From: Sorangium cellulosum
Lineage (GTDB): Bacteria > Myxococcota_A > Polyangia > Polyangiales > Polyangiaceae
Direction: 5' to 3'
NCBI RefSeq assembly: GCF_004135735.1
Contig: NZ_CP012670.1
Coordinates: 7,084,501 to 7,148,500 of the forward strand
DNA length: 64,000 nucleotides
Notes under the pieces: model-generated
Told to the model about the DNA's origin: nothing
The model's input: only the letters and a program-made list of their open reading frames with translations
Database searches by the model: none
Shown here: piece by piece, positions 35,386-43,683 of the stretch
Position numbering within the stretch: position 1 is the first letter of the stretch
Layout of the letters: the number at the start of each line of letters is the position of its first letter
Position numbers and translations under genes: made by a program

Positions 35386-36120
35386 TTAGCGGAGCGGCGC
35401 CTCGCAGGTGGCGCAGCGCTCGGGGACGCCTTCCTTGTGGTAAACCTCGCCGCAGCGGCCGCAGAGCCGGGCGTCGGCCTCGAAGGCGATGAGCTTGTCC
35501 GTCGCCTTGCAACGGAGGCCGGCCACCTGCGGCGGCTCCAGCGGGCGCACCTCGCCGGCCGCGTCGTCGGGCGCAGGCAGCGCGCCCTCCTCGATGTCGA
35601 CCGCACCCCCGGGGATGCGCTTCCTCACCTCGGCCAGGACGCGCGATGCCGCCGGAAGATGCGCCCGCAGCGGGATCGCGATCGCCGTGCCGCTGCCCTG
35701 CACCGTCAGCGCCGTCTCCGTGAGCAGCAAGCCCGTGACCTCGTTCCAGCCGATGCGCTCGATCTCCGTCGGTCCGTTCTCGACGGCGACGCCGGCATCG
35801 CCGACGCGGATGGCCTTCATCGACCACTGGCCGAAGAGACCCGCCGCCGCGCCGAGGAGGAACGCGCCGAGGAGCAGGTACGGGGCGTAGGGGTGCGCTC
35901 CCGCCTCGTCGCCGCGGAACCACTGGCCGTACACGCCCGCCCCGGCGAGGAGCGCCGCGACGGACATGCCGAGCAGCGTGAGGCCGAGCTCGAGCGACGC
36001 CTTCGGCTCGAACCGCCGCTCGCTCCGCGGATCGGTCCGCTGCCGCAGGAACGACCCTCCGCCCTGCCCCGTGGAACCCGAGCCCCTGCGCTTGCGCTTC
36101 ACCGGTCTGTCGGCTGCCAT
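35386..36120 (-). CDS. Two-helix membrane protein with C-terminal zinc ribbon
   Basis: A 244-aa protein. A basic N-terminus (KRKRRGSGS) is followed by two transmembrane helices (~52-72, GLTLLGMSVAALLAGAGVYG, and ~82-102, PYLLLGAFLLGAAAGLFG). A PH-like beta region follows (IERIGWNEVTGLLLTETALT). The last ~30 residues hold two CxxC pairs (CGRCGEVYHKEG, RCATCEAPLR) forming a zinc ribbon. I recognise no named family. The start at 36120 has AGGAAG ~6 nt upstream. It is divergent from the following plus-strand gene with ~110 nt between, and its stop faces the hairpin element. Function is unknown. Confidence 0.72.
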   Translation of the reverse strand: MAADRPVKRKRRGSGSTGQGGGSFLRQRTDPRSERRFEPKASLELGLTLLGMSVAALLAGAGVYGQWFRGDEAGAHPYAPYLLLGAFLLGAAAGLFGQWSMKAIRVGDAGVAVENGPTEIERIGWNEVTGLLLTETALTVQGSGTAIAIPLRAHLPAASRVLAEVRKRIPGGAVDIEEGALPAPDDAAGEVRPLEPPQVAGLRCKATDKLIAFEADARLCGRCGEVYHKEGVPERCATCEAPLR

Positions 36121-36233
36121 CCGCGGCTTCCTATCGGAGGAGGCGCCGGGACGCAAAGGGGCTCGGCGCGAGCTGGCCCCGTCGATCCACGCGCCGCCCG
36201 CGCCGCCCGGGCCGAGCGGTATGCTCGGCGGCG

Positions 36234-37715
36234 ATGACCGCGATGTTCCGGGCGGCGATCCTCGGGCTCCCCGCGCTCAGCATCGGGCTCGCGGCGCTCG
36301 TGCTCCTCGGACCGGGCGCCCCGCGCGGCGTCACCTTCGTGCGGGTGTGGGGAGCGCCCGTCGCCGGGAGCGAGGCGCTGTCGCTCCGCCTCGAAGGCGT
36401 GCGCCGGCTCCACGGCGCCGACGACCCGGCCGCGCTGTCCGGGATCGAGGTGAGCGCCACGTCCGCAGGGTCGCCGCTCGATCCATGGACCGGCTCGACC
36501 GGCAGCGACGGCGTCGGCGAGGCGCTGCTGCGCGCGCCGGGCGGGCTCGAGGAGCCGGTCGTCGTGCGGGTGGCGCGCGACGATGACGCAGGCGCCCTCC
36601 TGGAAGCGCGGGTGCCGTTGCTGGAAGCGCGGGTGCCGTTGCTCCCGCCGCCGCGCGCCGCCGGGACGCCCGCCGCCGGGACGCCCGCCGCCGGGACGCC
36701 CGCCGCCGAGGCGGCCCCGCTCCCGGGCGTGACGCGCGGGGCGCTGCGCCTCCGGGTCACGGCCGCGCGCGGGGTCCTCGCGGCGCCGTTTCCCGAGCTG
36801 GTGCGCGTCGTGGTCGAGACGGAGAGCGGCGCGGCCGTCGCGGGGGCGCGCGTCGAGGCGAGCGCGGTGGGGGCCGATCTCGACGGGCAGGGCAGCGGGC
36901 CGGCGCTGGTCGAGGCGGATGCGCGCGGCGCCGCGTCGCTCACGGTCACGCCGCGGTCGCACGCCGTCGAGCTCACGGTGCGCGCGACGCCGCCGGCGGG
37001 CGCGCGACCGGGCTCGCCGGCGACCCCCGGCGCGACCGGCACCTGGGAGGGGAGGCTGCCCGTGATCCCGGGCGCGATCTGGCTCGACCCGGCAAGGCTC
37101 GCGGGCGATCCGCCGGCGCTGCGCCTGATCTCGCCCGCGCCGCGGACGCGGGCGTACGTCTCGCTCGGCGACGCGCGCGGGCGTCTGCTCGGGGCGGTCG
37201 TCCCGCTCGCGCCCGACGGCGCGGGCTTCTCCTCGGGCGAGCTGGCGCTGCCGGGCGAGCCGGCGCTGCGCGCGACCGGCTGGGTGGTCGTGGCGAGCGA
37301 CCCTCGCGAGCAGGGCGCGGGCGCGGTGGCGTGGCCGCTCTCGCCGGCCGCGGCGGCGGCCACGCCGCGGCGCGTGGCGCTGCTCGCGGACGGCTGGCCG
37401 GCGGCGGAGGCGCGCGAGCGGGCGCGCGCGTCGCGGGCGCGGCGGAGGGGCCTGCTCGTGCTCGGCGCGGCCGCGGCGGCGGAGATGCTGCTGCTCGCGA
37501 TCGAGGCCCGCAGCGCGCGGCGGCGGCTCGCGGCGCACCTCGCCGCCGCCTCGGGGGGCGCGGGCGAAGGCGGCGGCCCCGCGCCGCTGTCCAGCGAGGA
37601 TCGCGGCCGCGTGCTCGCCGCGGCGCGCGCGGAGCCGCTGCTCTCGGCGCTCGCGCTCGCCGCGCTCGTCGGGCTCTCCTTCGCGGCGGTGGCGGCGCTG
37701 GCCACGTTCCGCTGA
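36234..37715 (+). CDS. Membrane-anchored protein with Ig-like or MG-like beta domains
   Basis: A 493-aa protein of unknown function. It has an N-terminal transmembrane helix (~8-27, ILGLPALSIGLAALVLLG) and two further hydrophobic segments near the C-terminus (~393-415 and ~470-490), with extracytoplasmic beta-rich domains between (VSATSAGSPLDPWTGSTGSD; LVRVVVETESGAAVAGARVE; GAASLTVTPRSHAVELTVRA) that look like Ig-like or macroglobulin MG2-type folds. In-frame tandem repeats are present: a 21-nt unit for LLEARVP and three 15-nt units for AAGTP (~36597-36710). A kinase gene follows 126 nt downstream on the same strand. A sensor or surface role is only a guess. Confidence 0.65.
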   Translation: MTAMFRAAILGLPALSIGLAALVLLGPGAPRGVTFVRVWGAPVAGSEALSLRLEGVRRLHGADDPAALSGIEVSATSAGSPLDPWTGSTGSDGVGEALLRAPGGLEEPVVVRVARDDDAGALLEARVPLLEARVPLLPPPRAAGTPAAGTPAAGTPAAEAAPLPGVTRGALRLRVTAARGVLAAPFPELVRVVVETESGAAVAGARVEASAVGADLDGQGSGPALVEADARGAASLTVTPRSHAVELTVRATPPAGARPGSPATPGATGTWEGRLPVIPGAIWLDPARLAGDPPALRLISPAPRTRAYVSLGDARGRLLGAVVPLAPDGAGFSSGELALPGEPALRATGWVVVASDPREQGAGAVAWPLSPAAAAATPRRVALLADGWPAAEARERARASRARRRGLLVLGAAAAAEMLLLAIEARSARRRLAAHLAAASGGAGEGGGPAPLSSEDRGRVLAAARAEPLLSALALAALVGLSFAAVAALATFR

Positions 37716-37841
37716 CGCGCGGGCGGTGGTGAGGGGGCCCGGGCGGCGGGGCGCCGCCGCGTGGATTTCATCCGCGGCGCGCCCCGAGCCGCTAGACTGA
37801 GGAGGCGGGACGAGGCGGGGCGAGAGGACGGCGGGCAGGGC

Positions 37842-39056
37842 ATGTCGGAGCAGCAGCGGTACAGGGTCATCAAGCGCCTGGCCTCCGGAGGCATGGCGGA
37901 GGTCTTCGTCGCCGAGAGCGCGGGCATCGAGGGCTTCAAGAAGCAGGTCGCGATCAAGCGCGTCCTGCCGCAGCTCAGCAAGAAGGAGCAGTTCATCGCG
38001 ATGTTCCTCGACGAGGCGCGCCTCTCGGCGCACCTGTCGCACTCGAACGTCGTGTCGGTGTTCGACATCGGCGTCGGCGACGGCACCTACTTCATCGTGA
38101 TGGAGTACGTCGACGGCGCCGACCTCCGGGCCCTGCTCGAGCACCAGAAGAAGCTGGGCCGGCCGATGAACGTCGAGGTCGCCTCGTTCATCGCCGCGAA
38201 GATGTGCCAGGGGCTCGCCTACGCGCACGAGCTCTGCACCGCGGACGGCAAGCCGCTCCAGATCGTGCACCGGGACATCACCCCGGCCAACGTGCTGATC
38301 ACCCGCTACGGCGAGGTGAAGATCGTGGATTTCGGGCTCGCGAAGGCGTCGAGCCAGCTCGCCGAGAGCGACGCGGGCATCATCAAGGGGAAGTTCGGCT
38401 ACCTGGCGCCGGAGACGGTGCTCGAGCAGGGCGTCGATCAGCGGGTCGACATCTTCGCGCTCGGGATCATCCTGTGGGAGATGCTCGCCGGACGCCGGCT
38501 GTTCCTCGGCGACTCCGACTACATCACGGTGCGGCTGGTGCGCGACGCGGTGATCCCCTCGCTGCAGCAGATCAACGGCGAGGTGCCGCACGAGCTGGAG
38601 CAGATCATCCGCCGCGCGCTCGCCCGCGACCCGGCGGCCCGCTACAGGACGGCGCGCGAGCTCGGGCGCGACCTCACCCGCTTCCTCTACCGCCACGGCC
38701 GCCCGGTGAGCGAGTACGACGTCGCCGCGCTGGTCGAGCGCGCCAAGGGCGGGCCGGCGCGGGCGGTCGACGGGACGCAGAAGATCGCCGAGCTCATCGA
38801 CATGATGCTCCTCGAGTTCAAGTCGCTCACGAAGGAGCCGAACGCGGGCGGCGGCGGCAGCGGGCTCAGCCTGCTGCCGAGCCTGGACACGACCACGAGC
38901 CTGCTCCACATGCCGACGCACTCGAGCTCGTCCCCCCCGGGCAGCGACGGGCCGCTCGGCGGGCTCGCCGACGAGCTGGAAGGGCCGGAGTCGCTCCACG
39001 AGGACGAGGCCTCCTCCTCCGTGGCGGCGTGGTTCCGGGGGTTGATCCCGCGCTGA
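37842..39056 (+). CDS. Cytoplasmic Ser/Thr protein kinase
   Basis: A 404-aa Hanks-type kinase with all key residues. The glycine loop is LASGGMAEVF, the Lys is in VAIKRVLPQL, the catalytic loop is HRDITPANVL (RD type), DFG is in VDFGLAKASS, and the activation segment ends APETV. The kinase domain covers ~7-275. The C-terminal ~130 residues have no transmembrane helix; they are Gly/Ser-rich and acidic (GGGGSGLSLLPSLD, DEASSSVAAWF), perhaps a partner-binding tail. The start at 37842 begins the kinase fold; the frame extends upstream only in low-complexity sequence. Targets are unknown. Confidence 0.92.
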   Translation: MSEQQRYRVIKRLASGGMAEVFVAESAGIEGFKKQVAIKRVLPQLSKKEQFIAMFLDEARLSAHLSHSNVVSVFDIGVGDGTYFIVMEYVDGADLRALLEHQKKLGRPMNVEVASFIAAKMCQGLAYAHELCTADGKPLQIVHRDITPANVLITRYGEVKIVDFGLAKASSQLAESDAGIIKGKFGYLAPETVLEQGVDQRVDIFALGIILWEMLAGRRLFLGDSDYITVRLVRDAVIPSLQQINGEVPHELEQIIRRALARDPAARYRTARELGRDLTRFLYRHGRPVSEYDVAALVERAKGGPARAVDGTQKIAELIDMMLLEFKSLTKEPNAGGGGSGLSLLPSLDTTTSLLHMPTHSSSSPPGSDGPLGGLADELEGPESLHEDEASSSVAAWFRGLIPR

Positions 39057-39159
39057 GCCCGCGCGGGTGCGGCGCGGGCGGGGGCGTCGTACCGTTCGCT
39101 TCGCGATGACAGGCCGGGGGAGGAGCCTTCCTCCGGCCCACAGGAAAGGCAAAGAGAAG

Positions 39160-39627
39160 ATGAACGTCGAGGTTGGCAAGCCGTTCCCGCGCTTCGCCCT
39201 GCCGAACCAGGACGGCAAGGTCGTGCGGCTCGAGGATTTCGCGGGCAAGTGGCTCGTGGTGTACGTCTATCCGAAGGACGACACGCCGGGGTGCACCGTC
39301 CAGGGCAAGTCGTTCACGGCGTCCAGGGAGGAGTTCGACAGGGCGAACATCGCCGTGGTCGGCGTCAGCGAGGACGACGTGGCGTCGCACAAGCGCTTCT
39401 GCGACAAGTTCTCGTTCACCATCGACCTGCTCGCCGACCCGAAGCACGAGCTCCTCGAGGCCGCGGGCGTCGGGCAGAGCGAGTGGAAGGGCACCCTGTA
39501 CTGGGACCGGACGACGTTCGTCGTCGATCCGTCGGGCGTGCTGCGGAAGACCTACCTCAAGGTGAAGCCCGAAGGGCACGAGCGGGCGCTCCTCCAGGAC
39601 ATCCAGGAGCTCAAGGCCCAGGCCTGA
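39160..39627 (+). CDS. bcp: Bcp-type thiol peroxidase (peroxiredoxin)
   Basis: A 155-aa peroxiredoxin of the BCP/PrxQ group. It reduces hydrogen peroxide and organic hydroperoxides using thioredoxin. The peroxidatic Cys is in KDDTPGCTVQGKSF (~45) with the conserved Pro/Thr environment. The PrxQ resolving Cys five residues later is replaced (Gln/Gly/Lys), so this is a 1-Cys form or uses a distant Cys (RFCDKFSF). The rest (VVGVSEDDVASHKRF, TTFVVDPSGVLRKTY) fits the family. The start at 39160 has AGGAAAGG and AGAGAAG upstream. A hairpin repeat element begins 43 nt after the stop. Confidence 0.93.
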   Translation: MNVEVGKPFPRFALPNQDGKVVRLEDFAGKWLVVYVYPKDDTPGCTVQGKSFTASREEFDRANIAVVGVSEDDVASHKRFCDKFSFTIDLLADPKHELLEAAGVGQSEWKGTLYWDRTTFVVDPSGVLRKTYLKVKPEGHERALLQDIQELKAQA

Positions 39628-39669
39628 GCGGGCAGGGGCGCGGAGAGAAGAGGTCTTGCCGAGCCGCCC

Positions 39670-39793
39670 GGCGCCCGGGGCGGGGGGCTTCGGGGGCTCA
39701 CCTCCGGGGCTTGCGTTCCGGCGAGCCCCTGTCGTGGCTCGCCTGCACTCCAGCCCCTCCGGTGAGCCCCCGAAGCCCCCCGCCCCGGGCGCC
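39670..39793. repeat. Large perfect hairpin element, copy 2 (33-bp arms, 58-nt loop)
   Basis: The left arm 39670-39702 and right arm 39761-39793 are exact reverse complements over 33 bp; the loop 39703-39760 differs from copy 1 by one base. The inner 10 bp (GGGGCTCACC) are shared with copy 1; the outer 23 bp are not, yet pair perfectly. It lies 43 nt after bcp and 45 nt before the next plus-strand gene. Confidence 0.9.
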
Positions 39794-39837
39794 TACGCTC
39801 TTTCCGATGGGGACGCGGACGCTCCTGTGCCAAGCCT

Positions 39838-40422
39838 GTGCTCTCGCTGGATTTGTCCGAGGGGCACCCCTATCCTGTCGCCTTTGTGGTTGCACGTCCT
39901 CCCCCGGGTAGAGCCTCCGCCCTCGCGGCGTTCCCTGCGCTCATTGTGGCCGCGTTCGCGACCGCAGTCGCCGTGGGCGCCTGCAAGGGCCCAGGCGGCG
40001 GCGGGACCGGCGGCGCGGGCTCGGGCGGCGCGGGCGGCTGCCCGAGCGTGCGAGAGGCCATGTTCACCATCACCGTGCGCGCCCCGGAAGGGCCCGTCCC
40101 GCCGGACACCACCGTTCACATCGCGTGGAGCGCCGCGGATGAGCCCACGTTCGTGCTGAACGACAAGAACACGTGGAAGACGCTCGAAGACGCCAACCTG
40201 GTATGCGCCGTCGATCCGACGAAGCCCCCTCCCGACGCGCTGGAGGCGCTCGTCTGCGAGCTCTGGACAGCGGGGGTGACCCGGGTGGAGATCTCCGGGA
40301 CGGGCTATCAGGATTTCGAGCAGACGCTGACGCCCGTCATGAGTGAGGAGTGCGAGGCGTTCATCCCCCAGACGGTCGATATCGAGCTCGTGCCGGTCGT
40401 GGATGAAGGTATCGAGGAGTAG
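39838..40422 (+). CDS. Probable lipoprotein of unknown function
   Basis: A protein of up to 194 aa. A hydrophobic segment ends in a lipobox (AVAVGACKG, Cys ~49 from the first GTG), followed by a Gly-rich spacer with a lone Cys (GGAGGCPSV). A beta-rich domain of ~120 residues follows (FTITVRAPEGPVPPDTTVHI; VTRVEISGTGYQDFEQTLT) with Cys in NLVCAVD, LVCELW and SEECEAF. The real start is probably a later GTG (39886), which would leave a normal signal peptide; neither has a good ribosome site. The folded part looks like an exported myxobacterial lipoprotein with disulfides. No family is recognised. Confidence 0.65.
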   Translation: MLSLDLSEGHPYPVAFVVARPPPGRASALAAFPALIVAAFATAVAVGACKGPGGGGTGGAGSGGAGGCPSVREAMFTITVRAPEGPVPPDTTVHIAWSAADEPTFVLNDKNTWKTLEDANLVCAVDPTKPPPDALEALVCELWTAGVTRVEISGTGYQDFEQTLTPVMSEECEAFIPQTVDIELVPVVDEGIEE

Positions 40423-40477
40423 CTGGCAGGGGCCCCCGGACGCGGTGGGCCCGATGCGGAGGTGGCGCGTGGAGGAC

Positions 40478-41167
40478 ATGATCCAGGTCGCAGGGGTGAT
40501 CGACGCGGACGAGGCCGAGATGCTCGTCGCGTGCGGCGTGACCCATCTGGGCTTCCCCTTCCGCCTGCCCGTGCACCGCGAGGATCTCTCCGAGCGCGCG
40601 GCCGCGGAGATCATCGCCGCGTTGCCGGCCTCGGTCCACGGGGTGCTGATCACCTATCTCGACACGGCGGCCGAGATCGCGTCGCTCGCCGGCGAGCTCG
40701 GGGTCTCGTGGGTGCAGCTCCACGGCAGCGTGGAGGTGGCGGAGCTCGAGAGGCTGAGAGCGGAGCGCCCCGCCTTGACCATCATCAAGAGCCTCATCGT
40801 GCGCGCGGGCAACGCGGCGGGAATGAACACCGAGGTCGCTCGCTACGAGCCGTGGGTGGACGCGTTCATCACCGACACGTTCGACCCGGAGACGGGGGCC
40901 TCGGGGGCGACCGGCAAGGTGCATGACTGGGACGTCGATCGCCGGATCGTGGCGCGATCGCGCCGGCCCGTCATCGCCGCCGGTGGGCTCCGGCCCAGCA
41001 ATGTCGGTGACGTCATCCGCGCCGTACGGCCGGCGGGCGTCGATGTGCACACCGGCGTGGAAGGGCCGGACGGCCGCAAGCGGCGGGAGCTCGTGGAAGC
41101 GTTCGTGGCCGAGGCCCGGCGAGGCTTCGCGTCCATCGGCGGCGGCGCCGCGGCGGCCCGCGGCTGA
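40478..41167 (+). CDS. Phosphoribosylanthranilate isomerase-like (TrpF) protein lacking the catalytic Cys
   Basis: A 229-aa (beta/alpha)8 protein of the TrpF family. Family features include the strand-1 start (MIQVAGVID), GVSWVQLHG, and the conserved C-terminal phosphate-binding stretch RPVIAAGGLRPSNVGDVIRA followed by GVDVHTGVE. Strand 1 normally reads KICG with the catalytic base Cys; here it reads QVAG, so that Cys is missing. The general-acid Asp region is retained (DAFITDTFDPETG). It may therefore be inactive as an isomerase or do other chemistry. No other trp gene is nearby. The ATG at 40478 is preceded closely by GGAGG; 40454 is an alternative. A 26-bp exact tandem duplication (41157-41208) spans the stop codon. 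Confidence 0.75.
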   Translation: MIQVAGVIDADEAEMLVACGVTHLGFPFRLPVHREDLSERAAAEIIAALPASVHGVLITYLDTAAEIASLAGELGVSWVQLHGSVEVAELERLRAERPALTIIKSLIVRAGNAAGMNTEVARYEPWVDAFITDTFDPETGASGATGKVHDWDVDRRIVARSRRPVIAAGGLRPSNVGDVIRAVRPAGVDVHTGVEGPDGRKRRELVEAFVAEARRGFASIGGGAAAARG

Positions 41168-41634
41168 AGGGATGCGCGCGGGCCCGCGGCTGAAGGGATG
41201 CGCGCGGGCGCCGGTGGCCGCTGCGCCATGCCGGGCATCGGCGGCATCTGCGCCGCGCGGCCCCACCGCGCCCGCCCCTCTCCGCAGGTCGTCGCCGTCG
41301 CAGCGCTTTCTGCGGGCGCCTCGGTCCGCGCTGCGCGCGCCAGGGTGCTCTCTGCCGACCCCAGGGTGCTCTCCGCCGGCGCCTCGGCCTTCCGCGGCAG
41401 CGTCAGAGGAGACATCGACGCCGGCGCATACGGCTCCGACGCCGGCGCATACGACGCCGACGACGGCACATACGGCTCCGATGCCGGCGCATACGGCTCC
41501 GACGACGGCGCATACAACTCCGAAAAATCAAGGACTGGACGCGGACTTGCCGCGACGCGTCAGAAGCTTGCTGCCGGTTTGACGAGCTCGCTCGGTCCCC
41601 GTACGGTCGCCCCTTTCACGAGGGAGGTATCCAC
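41168..41634. other. Low-complexity intergenic region of 467 bp
   Basis: No convincing gene is present, although the repeats keep frames open on both strands. It begins in a 26-bp tandem duplication (41157-41208), contains a five-unit 21-bp minisatellite (41417-41521), and ends with a ribosome site (GGAGG) for the next gene. Composition changes to lower GC from ~41515. Confidence 0.5.
41417..41521. repeat. Minisatellite: five 21-bp units
   Basis: Five consecutive 21-nt units of consensus GACGCCGGCGCATACGGCTC plus C cover 105 bp. The multiple-of-three length would encode DAGAYGS on plus or YAPASEP on minus. No ribosome site or start supports translation. Confidence 0.85.
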
Positions 41635-42183
41635 ATGCAGAACAAGGTAGGAAACGTCGTACCGTCGGAAAAGCTGGTCCACGGGCTGGTCGAGGAGCTG
41701 TCGTCACTCGAAGAAAAGGTGAAGAAGTTCACGGTCGAGCTCACGGCGGAGGAGCGCAAGGCCACCACGAAGATGCGCACGGGCGGCGAGCCGATCGCGA
41801 GGCTCGTCGGGGACCTGGCCGAGGCGAACGGCGTCACGCTCCCCAAGATCAGCGTCGAGGGGATGAGGGCCGATCTGCTCCTGATCGAGCGCATGAAGCC
41901 GCTCCAGGCCGCGCTCGACGACCTCTCCCAGCGGGTCGCCGACACCATCCTGCAGGCCCAGAGCGAGGCCTGGTGGGCCGCGACGGCCTACTACACCACG
42001 CTCTCCCGGATGGCCGCCGCGGACGCGAAGCTCGAGCGCTCGTTGAAGCCCGCGGTCGAGTTCTTCGCGATCGGGCGGCGCAAGAAGACCGCGGAGCAGC
42101 CGGCGGACAAGAAGCCTGTCGAGCTGCCGGCGGACAGGAAGCCCGTCGAGCAACCGGCGGCGCCGGTGAACGGCGATCTGTAG
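41635..42183 (+). CDS. Helical cytoplasmic protein of unknown function
   Basis: A 182-aa protein. Residues 1-150 are predicted almost entirely helical and amphipathic (LVHGLVEELSSLEEKVKKF; ARLVGDLAEANGVTLPKISV; AAADAKLERSLKPAVEFFAI). The C-terminal tail repeats KPVE-x-PAD (KKPVELPADRKPVEQPAA). There is no signal peptide or transmembrane helix. The ATG is well supported by GGAGG 8 nt upstream. It converges with the next minus-strand gene. No family is recognised; its size and helicity would suit a small coiled-coil scaffold or chaperone. Confidence 0.75.
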   Translation: MQNKVGNVVPSEKLVHGLVEELSSLEEKVKKFTVELTAEERKATTKMRTGGEPIARLVGDLAEANGVTLPKISVEGMRADLLLIERMKPLQAALDDLSQRVADTILQAQSEAWWAATAYYTTLSRMAAADAKLERSLKPAVEFFAIGRRKKTAEQPADKKPVELPADRKPVEQPAAPVNGDL

Positions 42184-42247
42184 CCGCCGGGCGCGCGGCT
42201 GAGCCGTCCGGCCGCGGGGCGCCCTGGCGCTCGCGCCTGCGGCGATC

Positions 42248-43015
42248 CTAGACGTCCTCGAGCGCGAGCCACCATCGCACCGTATCTTCATCCTCGACGA
42301 TGTCCTCCGGAGGGAGCTGGAGAGCCCCGTACTCCAGGTCTTCGCTCCGGATGGAAAGCACGTCCATGGCCTTCGCGATGCGGCGCACGGTCTGCACGTC
42401 CGGATCGGCCGACAGCGACGCCCGACCGAGGGACGCGAGGTCGTAGCAAAGCAACGGGAGCCACATCCGCACGAGCAGGCCATCGCCGCAGCTCGCCGCC
42501 TCGCGGGCGATGAGGGCCACCACCCTCTGGATGGGGATCTCCTGCGGAGGCACCGCGTCGGCGCCGGTCAGCTTGCCGGCGTCGACGAACGCGCGCCATA
42601 GCTCGCCTCCGGCCTCGACATAGAGCCGGCCTCGCCGCAGCTCCGGCGGGAAGCTCTCGGCGTAGTCGTCGCCCCACTCCTCGACGGGATCGCAGTAGTG
42701 GCCGATCGTCGGGTTGGTCGCGTCATCCCAGGGTCTCGTCGGATCCCGGAGCACCTCGCAGAAGCCCCGGAGCTCCTGGAGCACCCCGCGATAACGCTCG
42801 TATCCGGGGTGGTCCTCAACGCCGAAGGCGTAGACGAACCGGTGCTTCACCAGCGGGCCGATGACGCGCAGGTGCGTGAAGCCGGTGTCGTACCGCGACT
42901 GGAAGTCGTACAGGGATTTGAAGCACGAGCGAAGATCGAAGGACGGCGCGTTCGGGCGCCGGTCCAGGAACTTGACGCTCTGCTCGACGATGAGCTCGTA
43001 CTCGTGTGCTGACAT
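42248..43015 (-). CDS. Conserved-looking soluble protein of unknown function
   Basis: A 255-aa acidic protein without signal peptide. Motif-like stretches are FTHLRVIGPLVKHRFVYAFG, YERYRGVLQELRGFCEVLRD and REAASCGDGLLVRMWLPLLC. The C-terminus (PPEDIVEDEDTVRWWLALED) is strongly acidic. The start is supported by GAGGAG 5 nt upstream. It is the last gene in the minus-strand accessory block (VgrG island, PEGA and lipoprotein modules) and lies 89 nt downstream of the disrupted lipoprotein gene, so it may have belonged to that transcription unit. I do not recognise the family. Confidence 0.72.
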   Translation of the reverse strand: MSAHEYELIVEQSVKFLDRRPNAPSFDLRSCFKSLYDFQSRYDTGFTHLRVIGPLVKHRFVYAFGVEDHPGYERYRGVLQELRGFCEVLRDPTRPWDDATNPTIGHYCDPVEEWGDDYAESFPPELRRGRLYVEAGGELWRAFVDAGKLTGADAVPPQEIPIQRVVALIAREAASCGDGLLVRMWLPLLCYDLASLGRASLSADPDVQTVRRIAKAMDVLSIRSEDLEYGALQLPPEDIVEDEDTVRWWLALEDV

Positions 43016-43104
43016 GGGGTCTCCTCGCCAAAGTGCTAGGGGTCTTGTCGCCTCTCGGTCGTCGAAATGGTCGCGAAGAGCGGAGTCAGGCTCCGCCCAG
43101 CTCC

Positions 43105-43261
43105 TTACTGGAGCTCCTGCTCCGGCGCCGCGGCGCCGGTTGCGCCGGCGTTCTGCGCGATGTTGTCGTTGCCGCCGGGGCCGCCTTCGCCGGGGGTGCC
43201 CGGCTTCAGCGCGATGATGCCAACCTGGGCGACCGGGGTGCCGCGGAAGGCGATGGCGAAG
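43105..43261 (-). pseudogene. C-terminal fragment of disrupted Gly-rich lipoprotein gene
   Basis: On the minus strand this encodes the last ~51 residues of a lipoprotein: AIAFRGTPVAQVGIIALKPG through TGAAAPEQELQ and TAA. It is nearly identical in the C-terminal part to the intact protein ending at 54347. It is cut at 43262 by the end of the TniA/TniB transposon; bases 43257-43261 are its 5-bp target duplication. It joins in frame to the fragment at 46970-47174. Confidence 0.88.
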
Positions 43262-43683
43262 TGTTACTGAGCACCGTTGTTGATGCCAACGGTGCGCTTG
43301 TCGATCCAGCTCTTTGACGGCGGGGCGGCCGGCCTACCGCAGCGTGCCATCGCAGAGGCGGATCATGCTCGATGGCGGCGTTGCCTGGGGGCGGCAAGCC
43401 GTCAGGGCGCTCACCGAGTACGCATTACGTCGAGCGCGACAAAATTCTCAGCGTAGCTCCTGCTGAAGCGACAGCGGCGGCGAGTGGTGGCTCCTACGCC
43501 CCAGCGGGCATGGTGCATTCCGTTCACCCATCTAAAATTACCAGCACGACTCCTCGCCCGTCCGCATAGCGAACGGGGTAGGTCAGCGGCTGGAGCGGAG
43601 CATCGGCGCGGTGCCGGCCACAAAATAGGCGACGGGAGGAGCTCGTTTGGCGGCGTGCCCCCTCCCGTCGTGCTCCGAATCGC
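43262..43683. other. Left end of the transposon without a confident gene (422 bp)
   Basis: Apart from the terminal repeat and TTGATG motif at 43280-43285, no gene stands out. Short open frames on both strands (e.g. 43372-43569) have no ribosome site. Additional transposase-binding repeats would be expected here but I could not define them. Confidence 0.5.

Noticed and set aside
41198..41650. Possible 150-aa plus-strand protein containing DAGAYGS repeats
   Set aside because: It has no ribosome site, no recognisable signal, overlaps the next gene's start and depends on a minisatellite that is open in several frames. It is kept only as a repeat.
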